A stretch of DNA of 30,529 bases from Desulfobacteraceae bacterium. Its GTDB lineage: Bacteria > Desulfobacterota > Desulfobacteria > Desulfobacterales > SG8-13. The position numbers were made by a program, and so were the translations under genes. Under the pieces are notes generated by a model, which was not told the origin of the DNA, did not search any database, and saw only the letters and a program-made list of their open reading frames with translations. Of this stretch, positions 1 to 8,153 are shown one piece after another. The stretch is from assembly GCA_029287875.1 (NCBI GenBank), contig JARFQH010000197.1:1-30529 (forward strand). The letters run 5' to 3'. Position 1 is the first letter of the stretch. Every line of letters begins with the position of its first letter.

Positions 1-106
1 GTTCGAGGTTTTGAAAGAGCAGCGTGACGGGTTGTTGGCACTGAAAGAAAAGTATGGTTCCAAGGTCGCGCCCACCGACCTGCTGAAAGCGAACCCGGGC
101 GTTTGA
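1..106 (+). CDS. C-terminal fragment of an unrecognised protein (cut by window edge)
   Basis: An open frame runs from the window edge to a TGA at 104-106 and encodes about 34 residues, ending in LLKANPGV. The fragment is hydrophilic and helix-prone (FEVLKEQRDGLLALKEKYG), with no motif I can place in a family. It lies 34 bases upstream of the AmpG-like gene on the same strand, so the two may be co-transcribed. The call rests only on an uninterrupted frame with plausible composition and a stop at a natural gene boundary. Confidence 0.45.
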   Translation, partial: FEVLKEQRDGLLALKEKYGSKVAPTDLLKANPGV

Positions 107-140
107 GGCACCCGGCTGCTGCAGGTCATGGGAGTCCGCC

Positions 141-1400
141 ATGACGACCGCGCGGAGATTAAATGACGGACGCCCCTCACTGGCGAGGGTCGTCTTCAGC
201 CGACGCATGCTCGTGGCGCTTTTGATGGGCTTTGCCTGCGGGCTGCCGTTGCTGCTCACCGTGAGTCTCCTGCAGGCCTGGATGAAGGAAGCAGGCGTAG
301 ACCTGACCGTCATCGGCCTGATGGCACTGGTCGGGCTTCCTTACACGCTCAAGTTTCTCTGGGCCCCCTTCGTGGACCGTTTCACCCTGCCTTTTCTCGG
401 CCGCAGGAGAGGCTGGATGGTGGTTATCCAGTTGGCGCTTATGAGCGCCATCGTTACACTGGCGTTGACCGATCCGGCCCGGAACCCCTGGATGGTGGCG
501 GGTACTGCCCTTTTGGTCACTTTTTTCAGTGCCTCCCAGGATATCGTGGTGGACGCCTACCGACGGGAAGATCTGGCTGATGAAGAACTCGGCCTGGGCT
601 CGTCGCTTTACATCAACGGCTATCGGCTGGGCATGCTCCTGGCTTCGGGTGGCGGTCTGATCATGGCCGACCACATGCCGTTTCCCGCTGTCTATCTCGT
701 CATGGCCGCCTGCCTTTTGCCCGGCGTGGCGACCACCCTTCTGACACCGGAACCCGAGACACCGTCCGGAACGCCTGCAAGCCTTAAGGAAGCCGCGCTC
801 GAGCCCTTGATCGAGTACTTCAACCGCAGCAGTGCCTTGTGGATGGTCGGGTTTATTCTGCTTTACAAGATCGGCGACGCGATGGCCACAACCATGACAA
901 CTCCCTTTTACCTGGACCTCGGATTCTCAAAATCGGAGATCGGCGCGGTCGTCAAGCTCTTCGGCTTCTGGGCAACCATTGCCGGGAGTGTCATCGGCGG
1001 CGTCTTGATGATCCGCATCGGCATTCATCGCAGTCTGTGGATTTTCGGCTTCCTGCAAGCGGCCTCCACCGGCTGTTTTGCAGTGCTGGCCCGCATCGGG
1101 CACAGTCTGCCCTGGCTGGCCGGGGTGGTAACGTTTGAAAACCTAAGCAGCGGTATGGGCACGGCCGCCTTTGTTGCCTTCATGGCCAGCATTACCAACA
1201 AGAAGTTTACGGCAACCCAGTACGCCCTGCTGTCAAGCTTGATGGGTGTTCCCCGCGTCATGGCCGCCGCGCCCACCGGTTTTATGGCCAAAATTCTCGG
1301 CTGGGAGTCTTTTTTTATTTTTTGTGCGCTGATTGCTGGTCCCTGTATGCTCCTGCTGTTGAAATTCACCCCCGGCGGCGTCGAACACGACGAGATTTGA
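141..1400 (+). CDS. ampG: AmpG-like MFS transporter (muropeptide permease family)
   Basis: The 419-residue protein has about twelve hydrophobic segments and belongs to the AmpG branch of the major facilitator superfamily. AmpG imports anhydromuropeptides across the inner membrane for cell-wall recycling. Signature segments are GFACGLPLLL (30-39), KFLWAPFVDR (71-80), GRRRGW (87-92) and ASQDIVVDAYRR (131-142), all characteristic of AmpG/PAT proteins. Length fits the shorter, 12-helix members. The ATG at 141 is preceded by GGGAG at about 130-134. The next gene starts 8 bases after the stop, so the pair is probably one transcript. No ampC or ampR lies nearby, so the role is more likely peptidoglycan recycling than beta-lactamase induction. 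Some family members carry other substrates, so the substrate is inferred. Confidence 0.88.
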   Translation: MTTARRLNDGRPSLARVVFSRRMLVALLMGFACGLPLLLTVSLLQAWMKEAGVDLTVIGLMALVGLPYTLKFLWAPFVDRFTLPFLGRRRGWMVVIQLALMSAIVTLALTDPARNPWMVAGTALLVTFFSASQDIVVDAYRREDLADEELGLGSSLYINGYRLGMLLASGGGLIMADHMPFPAVYLVMAACLLPGVATTLLTPEPETPSGTPASLKEAALEPLIEYFNRSSALWMVGFILLYKIGDAMATTMTTPFYLDLGFSKSEIGAVVKLFGFWATIAGSVIGGVLMIRIGIHRSLWIFGFLQAASTGCFAVLARIGHSLPWLAGVVTFENLSSGMGTAAFVAFMASITNKKFTATQYALLSSLMGVPRVMAAAPTGFMAKILGWESFFIFCALIAGPCMLLLLKFTPGGVEHDEI

Positions 1401-1408
1401 CGAGTACA

Positions 1409-3148
1409 ATGAAAGACTCCCCAGACAAAAAAATCCCGGCCCGCATTGCAGATCTTAACCGTCAGAGAAAAGAACTGCTGACACTGCCGCCAGAAAAAAC
1501 GATGCAGCGAATTCTCGAGTCGGCCCAACCGGCGGCCCTGGTTCACTCTTTCCCGGAGCAGGATCTCTATTTTCTGATTCACGACATCGGAGCCGAAGAT
1601 GCCTTGCCGCTGCTGGCACTGGCCTCCGACCGGCAGTGGGAATACGTGCTGGATATCGAGACCTGGCACCGGGATCGTCTCGAACCGGTGGCGCTGACCC
1701 GGTGGTTCGATCTGCTCTACCGGGCTGACGCCCGGCGAACGGTCAAATGGCTGATCGAACAAAAAACCGAACTGCTCACGTTGTATCTCTTCAAGAACAT
1801 CGAGGTGAGAGTCTGCGAACACGATCAGGACCCATCAGAGTTCGGGGAGGACTTCTTTACGCTCGACAGTGTCTTCTATGTGCGGATCACCGGTCCGCTC
1901 TTTGCCCCCGAATCGGAACTGGGCGACATCGAGAAAAAGAACTATCGTGATTTCCTAAAGAAATTGATTCAAAGCTTGGCGGCCTTTGACCACGTTGCCT
2001 ACCAGGCGCTACTGCTTGAGGCGGCACACATCATACCGACTGAAAGCGAAGAAGAGGGTTACCGTCTTCGAAACGTGCGATTGGCCGAGAAAGGTTTCCT
2101 TCCTTTCGAAGAGGCCGTGGGTGTCTATCAACCGCTCACTGCACGACAACTTGCTGAGCGAAACCATAAGATTCTGCCTCGAACAGCGGCTGAGATCAGT
2201 GTGCCGGTTCCTCTCTACCCGTCGGGAGTGCTTGAAAACGGCAGTATCTTTACCGGTGCGCTGGCCAAAATCGAGACCGAAGCTGTTTTGGAGCAGCTGC
2301 AGACCGAATTCGCCGGCCTTTGCAATCGGATCATCGCGGCCGATTTTGCCCCGGCTCACAGCAAAGACGACCTGCAGGCGGTGGTGAAAAAGGCCAACGG
2401 CTTCCTGTCGATTGGCCTAGAGACATTAGCGGCCGAAACAGAGGCGAACGGCCATTCAGTCAGCCATCTGTTGGCGGCTATGATCCAACGTCATCCGTTG
2501 TCCGATATTTTCAGGGTCGGTTATGGGCGGGCGCTTGAATTGAAATGGCGCGCTCAGCGATGGCTGGATCGATCATGGTTTGCCGGCCAGGGGCTTTCTC
2601 TGACATTTTGGGGCGAGGATTGGCTTGGCGTTCTGGGCGGTTTGCTGGTCAAGAAACCAATGTTCTTCGACAATTATGTATCCGGTCGCATGTACCGGGA
2701 ATTCAGCACCGTTGACGAGCTGCGGCAGACAGCCGCCGCGCTGGATGTCGTCATTGCCTGCGACCACCTCTTCTCGCTGCTGACCATATCGCCGGAATTG
2801 CTGTCTGCACGTCGTTTTTTAATCTATAAAAATCTCATTCTGACTCTTTGGGCGCTCGACCGGGTCGGCTGCACCGAGAAAAATCGGTTTCTGACCAGGG
2901 CCGAATTCAGGCTGTTTTTCGAAATGCTCTGGCAGAGCAATGACCGGCCGCGCCGTGTCGCTCTGGTCATGAAGCAGTCCTTCCTTTCGTGGCTCTGCGG
3001 GCTGACCGGAATGCGTTCCCACGATATCACCGATAAGCTTGGGCCGGTGCTTGAGAGCTTGTTTCTGGAAATCGAAGAGGAGTACGGCCAGGTTGATACA
3101 GCAGATCTCGACCCCAGATTTATTCACCTCTTCCTCATAGAACGCTAA
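1409..3148 (+). CDS. DUF6178 family protein of unknown function
   Basis: A 579-residue soluble protein with no signal peptide or obvious membrane helix. I recognise the N-terminal part (LVHSFPEQDLYFLIHDIG, then ALPLLALASDRQWEYVLDIE, ending in RWFDLLYRAD) as the DUF6178 family, known mainly from delta-proteobacterial lineages and without an assigned function. The sequence is rich in Leu, Asp, Glu and Arg and looks entirely helical. I see no catalytic motif, nucleotide-binding loop or metal-ligand cluster. The frame is open further upstream inside ampG, but the ATG at 1409, 8 bases after the ampG stop, is the natural start because it avoids a long overlap. It converges with the minus-strand ASKHA gene, and a short dispersed repeat begins directly at its stop. 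Family assignment is from memory of the sequence pattern. Confidence 0.75.
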   Translation: MKDSPDKKIPARIADLNRQRKELLTLPPEKTMQRILESAQPAALVHSFPEQDLYFLIHDIGAEDALPLLALASDRQWEYVLDIETWHRDRLEPVALTRWFDLLYRADARRTVKWLIEQKTELLTLYLFKNIEVRVCEHDQDPSEFGEDFFTLDSVFYVRITGPLFAPESELGDIEKKNYRDFLKKLIQSLAAFDHVAYQALLLEAAHIIPTESEEEGYRLRNVRLAEKGFLPFEEAVGVYQPLTARQLAERNHKILPRTAAEISVPVPLYPSGVLENGSIFTGALAKIETEAVLEQLQTEFAGLCNRIIAADFAPAHSKDDLQAVVKKANGFLSIGLETLAAETEANGHSVSHLLAAMIQRHPLSDIFRVGYGRALELKWRAQRWLDRSWFAGQGLSLTFWGEDWLGVLGGLLVKKPMFFDNYVSGRMYREFSTVDELRQTAAALDVVIACDHLFSLLTISPELLSARRFLIYKNLILTLWALDRVGCTEKNRFLTRAEFRLFFEMLWQSNDRPRRVALVMKQSFLSWLCGLTGMRSHDITDKLGPVLESLFLEIEEEYGQVDTADLDPRFIHLFLIER

Positions 3149-3178
3149 AGGGCTCACTCAAAAATAAGTCACATTTTG
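3149..3178 (+). repeat. Short dispersed repeat, copy 1 (direct repeat of 11813-11843)
   Basis: Thirty bases immediately after the DUF6178 stop match 11813-11843 with 28 identities, two substitutions and one gap. The shared core is CACTCAAAAATAA, then GTCACAT. It sits in the 43-base gap between convergent genes. The AT-rich arms AAAAATA and TATTTTT nearby (to about 3195) could fold, so a weak bidirectional terminator is possible. A repeat copy is what the sequence shows; any function is inference. Confidence 0.6.
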
Positions 3179-3191
3179 AGGTGTCTATTTT

Positions 3192-4751
3192 TCAAAGATC
3201 AACAGGAGGGCGAACGGATGGAAAACGACTTCGGTCGGTATGGGGCAGGAACTTGGCCGCCGAAAAACGGTTCATGAAATCCTGGTTGACATTGAGCTCG
3301 AGATAGGTGATGCGGTCCCGAATCCGGTCGATTTCTTCTATGCTACAATCCGATCTCAGCAGCGAAGTGGCGCCGCCGAGGGAACTGTTTCCCAACGGCT
3401 TGAAAGCCTTCAGCGGCAGGTCCGGTAGCATACCGATGCCGATGGCCGAGGTCGGTTGGATGAAGGTGCCGAAGGTGCCGGCGACGTAGAATGTCGCGAT
3501 GTCCTCCAACTGGATGCCGACCGTGCCCGTGATGGTCTCAAGAATCGTATACATGGCGGCTTTGGAGCGGATGAGGCTGTCGAGATCCGTTTGGCTGATG
3601 GTCAGGGCTTTGCCGGTGGCGGAGTCTGTGGACGGTACCACGATCAGATGCTCGGTGCCGTCGATGTCAATCAGTCGATCGCCGCACGCCCGCGCTTGAA
3701 ATCGGCCGCGAAAGTCGATCAGACCGCTGAGAAAGAGCTGAGCGGCAAGATCGATCAGTCCCGATCCGCAAATGCCGTGTGGCGGTTGATCCGCGATGGT
3801 GTGAATTTTGAAACGCTTTGCCGTACGATCCAAGCGCACGCGATCGATAACACCGGGTGCAGCCAGCGTGCCCATGCGGGTCACCCCGCTTTCCAAAGCC
3901 GGGCCGGCGGCGCCGGCACAGGCAATCAACCACTGGCTGTTGCCGAGCACAACCTCGGCATTGGTGCCGACATCGACCAGCAAGGCCGGTTCATCGGCCC
4001 GGTGGAGACCCGAGTAGAGGATTCCGGCGATCAAATCACCGCCGAAGTAGCTGCCGATATTGGGAAAGACGAACACCCTGGCCTGCGGATTGACCTGGAG
4101 ACCGAGAGAGGCGGCCGGGATCAGGCCGGGGCGATTGGTGACCGGAATATAGGGCTCCCGGATCATCCAGTGCGGGCACAGCCCCAGGAGCAGGTGTGTC
4201 ATGGCCGTGTTGCCGGCCACGGCGATCAGCAGGATTTCTTCCGGCAGGCGTGAGCAGGAATGGCAGAGCGCGATGATCTGCCGGTTGACCGCCTCACAGA
4301 TCAGTTGCTGCAGATGTTGCAGACCGCCCGGCCGATCGGCATAATGGATGCGTGTGAGAATGTCGGGACCGATGTCGATTTGAGGGTTGTCGAAAGCCGA
4401 TTCTCCCAACAGCGCGTCGCTGGAAAGGTCCACTATCCGCAGTACTACCCGGGTGGTGCCCAGATCGACGGCCAGACCTGCCGGCGGCTTTGCGCTGTGA
4501 AGGGGCTGCAAATCGACCAGGACCCAATGGCCGTGGTCCTTGAAGAGTGTGCAGCAGAGCTCGCTGTCTTCCTGGCGCAGAATAAAAGGGAGCCGTTGCA
4601 GCAGTTCCAGGTCGATCGCCACTTCGAGTCGCGGGGTCGCCAACCGGTTTTTCAACGCCTCGATCAGACGATCGGCGTCGGCCGTGTTGTTTTGCAGGCT
4701 CGGGGAGGGGATTGACAGAATCTTGACCCAGCCTTCTTCGCGATGGTGCAT
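3192..4751 (-). CDS. RACE-like ASKHA protein (DUF4445) without ferredoxin domain
   Basis: A 519-residue protein of the ASKHA ATPase fold matching the RACE family, which includes RamA-type reductive activators of corrinoid-dependent methyltransferases. Phosphate and adenosine motifs are visible: VDLGTTRVVLRI (95-106), AGNTAMTHLLLG (179-190), YFGGDL (235-240), VDVGTNAEVVLGN (259-271) and CAGAAGPALE (278-287). Residues 10-70 (ILSIPSPSLQ onward) resemble the linker that normally follows the N-terminal 2Fe-2S domain. That ferredoxin domain is absent, and no CxxxxCxxC pattern exists in the protein. An in-frame stop lies five codons upstream of the ATG, so the start is not simply mis-set. It is last in a minus-strand cluster starting with cooC. 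It probably acts on a corrinoid protein using an external electron donor, but the partner is not in the window. Confidence 0.8.
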   Translation of the reverse strand: MHHREEGWVKILSIPSPSLQNNTADADRLIEALKNRLATPRLEVAIDLELLQRLPFILRQEDSELCCTLFKDHGHWVLVDLQPLHSAKPPAGLAVDLGTTRVVLRIVDLSSDALLGESAFDNPQIDIGPDILTRIHYADRPGGLQHLQQLICEAVNRQIIALCHSCSRLPEEILLIAVAGNTAMTHLLLGLCPHWMIREPYIPVTNRPGLIPAASLGLQVNPQARVFVFPNIGSYFGGDLIAGILYSGLHRADEPALLVDVGTNAEVVLGNSQWLIACAGAAGPALESGVTRMGTLAAPGVIDRVRLDRTAKRFKIHTIADQPPHGICGSGLIDLAAQLFLSGLIDFRGRFQARACGDRLIDIDGTEHLIVVPSTDSATGKALTISQTDLDSLIRSKAAMYTILETITGTVGIQLEDIATFYVAGTFGTFIQPTSAIGIGMLPDLPLKAFKPLGNSSLGGATSLLRSDCSIEEIDRIRDRITYLELNVNQDFMNRFSAAKFLPHTDRSRFPSVRPPVDL

Positions 4752-4858
4752 CTGTTTTTTCTTTTATAATGACAAGGCGCTTCGGTTCAATCAGGAGGGC
4801 AGGACCCCTATGGCGGTGCCGTCGGGAGGACCGCCGTGCGCGTCCCTGCCGGCGGCCA

Positions 4859-5614
4859 TCAGCCCTGTCTTTTTTTCCGCTCCACTTCCGTTACGATACG
4901 GTGCATCATTTCTCCGGCTCTGCCTGCGATCAAATAATCGCTGACGCTGTGCGTCAACGGTGTCGGTTCGGTGTTGATTTCGATCACGCGGGCACCGGAC
5001 TGCTTGGAGATGATCGGTATAGTTGCCGCCGGCTGCACCGTTGCCGAGGTGCCGATGACCAACATGATGTCGCATTGCATTGCAAGGAGCTGGGAGCGGC
5101 TGAGATGCCGGGGCGGGATCTGTTCGCCGAAAAAGACACATTCGGGCCGCAGGATGCCGCCGCAGGCACACCGCGGGGGGAGTCGGTCCATCTCGACCGT
5201 GCGGGTCGGGCAGCGCCGGCCGCAGTCGAGGCAAGATTGCCAGGCGAAATTGCCGTGGAACTCGATGACGTCGGTGCTACCCGCTGCCTGGTGCAGACCG
5301 TCGACATTCTGGGTGATGATCGTCTTGATGATCCCCAGTTCTTCGAGGCGCGCGAGACCCTTGTGGGCATCGTTTGGCAGCGCCTGATCGACCACGTCTT
5401 TCATTCCTCGGATGAGTACGTCCCAGACCTTGCCCGGGTCGCTCATGAAGGCATCGATGTGGGCATATTCCATCGGGTCGATTTTTTCCCATATGCCGTC
5501 TTTGCCTCTGAAGGGGGGGATCCCGCTTTCCACCGAAATGCCCGCCCCGGTCAAGGCGATCACATATTTTGCCGTCGTCAGGTCGCCGGCCGCTTTTCTG
5601 ATCAAATCATCCAA
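4859..5614 (-). CDS. cobB: Sir2-family NAD-dependent protein deacylase
   Basis: A 251-residue sirtuin that removes acyl groups from lysines, using NAD and yielding nicotinamide and O-acyl-ADP-ribose. Motifs in order: GAGISVESGIPPFRG (23-37), TQNVDGLH (101-108), catalytic His120 in EFHGN, zinc cysteines C128, C131, C149 and C151, FFGE (162-165 region) and GTSATVQPA (188-196). All catalytic and zinc residues are present and the length is typical of prokaryotic enzymes. It lies 44 bases downstream of the MBL-fold gene and 107 bases upstream of the RACE-like gene. A second, zinc-hydrolase deacylase candidate lies in the same cluster at 8154-9104, as in the AcuC/SrtN pair known from Bacillus. Acyl preference cannot be read from the sequence. 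No strong ribosome-binding site is visible before the ATG. Confidence 0.92.
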   Translation of the reverse strand: MDDLIRKAAGDLTTAKYVIALTGAGISVESGIPPFRGKDGIWEKIDPMEYAHIDAFMSDPGKVWDVLIRGMKDVVDQALPNDAHKGLARLEELGIIKTIITQNVDGLHQAAGSTDVIEFHGNFAWQSCLDCGRRCPTRTVEMDRLPPRCACGGILRPECVFFGEQIPPRHLSRSQLLAMQCDIMLVIGTSATVQPAATIPIISKQSGARVIEINTEPTPLTHSVSDYLIAGRAGEMMHRIVTEVERKKRQG

Positions 5615-5658
5615 TGTGATTTTGTTTTGAATGAGCCCTTAGTTTGCTTGCGCTTGGA

Positions 5659-6498
5659 TTAGAGCTCGAATTTCGCGTTAGACCGCACCCCGAAACACTT
5701 CAGATGGTGGCCGGCCGCCGCAATCCTTTTGCGGCAGTCGGCGACAATTTTGTCCATGGCACGATCGGTGCGGTCCTGGTTGAGGTGGAACAGACCGAGC
5801 TGCTTGACGCCGGCTTCACCGGCCAGCCGAAGAACGTCGGTGTACACCGAGTGGCCCCACTCGACGAAGGTTGCATACTCCCGCGGGGTGTATTCGGCGT
5901 CGTGGAACAAGAGGTCGGCCTCCTTTGAAAAGTCGAGGTAGTCTCGATAGGCTCGACCACCACGGTGAATGTATCCCAGTTCATTGTCGGTCAAAAAGAC
6001 AAAGGTCTTGTCTTTTTCGATAAACTTGTATCCGCTGCCACCGTTGGGATGGCTGAGCGGAATCGGGATCACTTTCACCGATCCGATATCAAAATCGGTC
6101 GGGCATGCCTCTTCGTATTGCATTCGAGCCTTGATATCCGAGTATTTCACGGGAAAATTAGGCGGTGCCATGACCTTGGACAGTATTGTTTCCACAAACT
6201 TACTGTGAAAGGGGCAGCGGTGCATCCGAAATTCGGAGTCTTTTGAATAGAGCGGCTTGAAGTAGGGAAACCCCATGACGTGATCCCAGTGGGCATGGGT
6301 GAAGATGAAGTGGAACTGTCGGCGTTTTTCTTTGAGGAGCTGATTGCCGAGACGGCGGATGCCCGTTCCGGCATCGATGATGATGATGTCACCGCTCTGG
6401 GTTCGAATTTCGATGCAGGTGGTGTCTCCGCCGTACTTGAGGTAGGTTTTCCCGGAAACGGGTATCGATCCGCGGGAACCCCAGCATTTGATGATCAT
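5659..6498 (-). CDS. MBL-fold metallo-hydrolase
   Basis: A 279-residue metallo-beta-lactamase-fold hydrolase. Metal-ligand motifs are all visible: THAHWDH (67-73), His150 in PLSHPNGG, Asp171 in LTDNELG or Asp200 in FHDAEY, and His238 in GLFHLNQDRTD. The N-terminus (MIIKCWGSRGSIPVSG, then GGDTTCIEI) resembles the branch related to class II cyclic-nucleotide phosphodiesterases and PhnP/RNase Z-like enzymes. There is no signal peptide, so it is cytoplasmic. The substrate is unknown. It lies 49 bases downstream of prmA and 44 bases upstream of the sirtuin gene, on the same strand, in a probable operon. Confidence 0.85.
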   Translation of the reverse strand: MIIKCWGSRGSIPVSGKTYLKYGGDTTCIEIRTQSGDIIIIDAGTGIRRLGNQLLKEKRRQFHFIFTHAHWDHVMGFPYFKPLYSKDSEFRMHRCPFHSKFVETILSKVMAPPNFPVKYSDIKARMQYEEACPTDFDIGSVKVIPIPLSHPNGGSGYKFIEKDKTFVFLTDNELGYIHRGGRAYRDYLDFSKEADLLFHDAEYTPREYATFVEWGHSVYTDVLRLAGEAGVKQLGLFHLNQDRTDRAMDKIVADCRKRIAAAGHHLKCFGVRSNAKFEL

Positions 6499-6547
6499 CG
6501 CTCCGCCTCAACAGACTTCATAAATGTCACTTTCCAAATGGGTACCC

Positions 6548-7408
6548 TCACTGCGGATTCATTCCCAAAAAGGTATGCCAGAGGTCTTCGCCGATCCATT
6601 GCTGCCGTAAGATGGACCCAACCCGGACCAACTGCTCTGCAATTACGCCGGCTTGACTGCGCAGCAGCCCTGACAGAATAAACCATTTTTTTTGCATAAA
6701 CCCGGCGGACTTCACCAGCCGGCGCATGACATCGTAGTGGATGTTGGCCAGCAGAAGGTCCGCCGGATGTTCGATAAATGCTTCTGCCCGGCCTTGCACC
6801 GCCAGGATGCGATCGGCCATGCCATTCATCCGGAAGTTTCTTGCGGCGGTGCGGACGGCCAGCAGGTTGTTATCCACAGCCAGAGTCGACCGGCTGCCCA
6901 GAGCTATGGCGGCAAGGGATAGAACCCCTGTTCCTGTACCAAGGTCGATGACGGTTTGCGGCCGCTCTTCGGCATAAACAATTTCCAGGGCGCGCAAGCA
7001 GTCACGCGTTGTCGCATGCGTACCGCTTCCGAAAACCACTCCGGGGTCCAAAATGAGTCGGTTAAGGTCCCCTCTGGCGTCGTGTTCTTTTCGTTCGGTT
7101 TCCCAGACCGGCACGATATCGAACCGGCCTACACAATAGGGGACCGGGCGTTCTCCGAGCCACTCGGCATACGGTATCTGATAGGCGTCGATCATTTCCA
7201 GCTGAGGTTGGGCTGCAAGGAGCGCGGCGATTATCTTCCGACACGCCCGGGTGTAGAAGAGAAAGGAAAACCCTTCCTCCTCCCAGTTGCCGATGAAGCC
7301 GGGGGCCGAAAGATCCATGTCCGGTGCCACACGGCCCTTCAGATAGTAGATATAAAGCACTTCATCGGGGCCGGCGACAATCGCCTCCGGTCGGTCACTC
7401 CTTTTCAT
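6548..7408 (-). CDS. prmA: Ribosomal protein L11 methyltransferase (PrmA family)
   Basis: A SAM-dependent protein methyltransferase of about 286 residues. The catalytic half carries DPGVVFGSGTHATTRDCL (121-138), typical of PrmA, followed by SAM motif I VIDLGTGTGVLSL (153-165), acidic AVDNN (177-181) and motif IV as LLLANIHYDVM (218-228), where most family members have NIL. The N-terminal half is shorter and less typical. The frame stays open upstream inside the CBS-ACT gene; I chose the ATG at 7408, which overlaps that gene's end by 14 bases. The upstream stop context AAAAGGAGTGA is a ribosome-binding-like sequence lying just inside the start, so a slightly later start remains possible. PrmA trimethylates L11 in other bacteria, but this divergent member could modify another protein. 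Confidence 0.82.
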   Translation of the reverse strand: MKRSDRPEAIVAGPDEVLYIYYLKGRVAPDMDLSAPGFIGNWEEEGFSFLFYTRACRKIIAALLAAQPQLEMIDAYQIPYAEWLGERPVPYCVGRFDIVPVWETERKEHDARGDLNRLILDPGVVFGSGTHATTRDCLRALEIVYAEERPQTVIDLGTGTGVLSLAAIALGSRSTLAVDNNLLAVRTAARNFRMNGMADRILAVQGRAEAFIEHPADLLLANIHYDVMRRLVKSAGFMQKKWFILSGLLRSQAGVIAEQLVRVGSILRQQWIGEDLWHTFLGMNPQ

Positions 7409-8078
7409 ATTTCGGCAATTCGTCCAGGTACCACTCCATCGGGTCAACCAGCGTATACCCCATGTCCTTGAGCTTGCGCTTGATACGGGCCACATTCTGG
7501 GTCAGCAGATAAGGAAAGACCGCGCGTTTGTCTTTCTCAAAGTAACGCGCCACCAGAACGCTGCCGAAAGAAATGCCTTCCTCGGTGATGGCATCGACAA
7601 TCTTTTTCATCTGGCCGACCTTTTCTTCCACCAGGATGCACAAAAGGGTACCCGGCTGGCCGAAGCCCAGCACATTGATAAAGGCGCGCAGAAGGTCACG
7701 CACGGAGAGGATCCCCTTTAGTTTGCCCTCCTTGTCGACGACCGGCAGGGCACCGACCCTCAGCTCCTGGATCAGCACCAGCGCATCCTGAATGGTGTGG
7801 TGCGGGCCGATCGTTTTCGGGTCGGTCGTCATGATATCCATGACCCTGAGATCTTTAACTTTTTCCGTTTCCGCTGTGTGGGCCGGGTCCTTTATCATAC
7901 TGAACGGCAGGGCGCTGCGGATATCACGATCGGTTACGATACCGATCAGCCGGCCGTCGGCACCGATTACCGGCAGATGGCGGATCCGGTTTTGCGACAT
8001 TTTCTCGTAGGCGTCAAAAACACTCGCCTCTGGATCGGTGGTGATTACCTTTTGGGTCATCGATCGGCTGACAAACAT
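7395..8078 (-). CDS. CBS-pair and ACT domain protein (AcuB-like)
   Basis: A 227-residue cytoplasmic regulator with two CBS repeats (about 7-60, RHLPVIGADGRLIGIVTDRD, and 80-135, GALPVVDKEGKLKGILSVRD), followed by an ACT-like domain (about 143-215, LCILVEEKVGQMKKIVDAI). This is the architecture of AcuB from the Bacillus acetoin-utilisation operon. CBS pairs commonly bind adenine nucleotides and ACT domains bind small metabolites, so it probably senses energy or metabolite state. A strong GGAGG lies about 5 bases before the ATG. It lies 75 bases downstream of a histone-deacetylase-fold gene (AcuC-like), and its end overlaps prmA. Its partner protein is not known from sequence. Confidence 0.86.
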   Translation of the reverse strand: MFVSRSMTQKVITTDPEASVFDAYEKMSQNRIRHLPVIGADGRLIGIVTDRDIRSALPFSMIKDPAHTAETEKVKDLRVMDIMTTDPKTIGPHHTIQDALVLIQELRVGALPVVDKEGKLKGILSVRDLLRAFINVLGFGQPGTLLCILVEEKVGQMKKIVDAITEEGISFGSVLVARYFEKDKRAVFPYLLTQNVARIKRKLKDMGYTLVDPMEWYLDELPKYEKE

Positions 8079-8153
8079 TGTCTACCTCCAGTGTGTGCGT
8101 CTTTAAAAGAACGGAAATGACAACAAAAGATCAAAAGGTTTCAGCGCTGCCAT

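Noticed and set aside
4769..5662. Plus-strand frame (297 residues) over the Sir2 gene
   Set aside because: The minus-strand sirtuin motifs are unambiguous; the frame is a codon-bias shadow.
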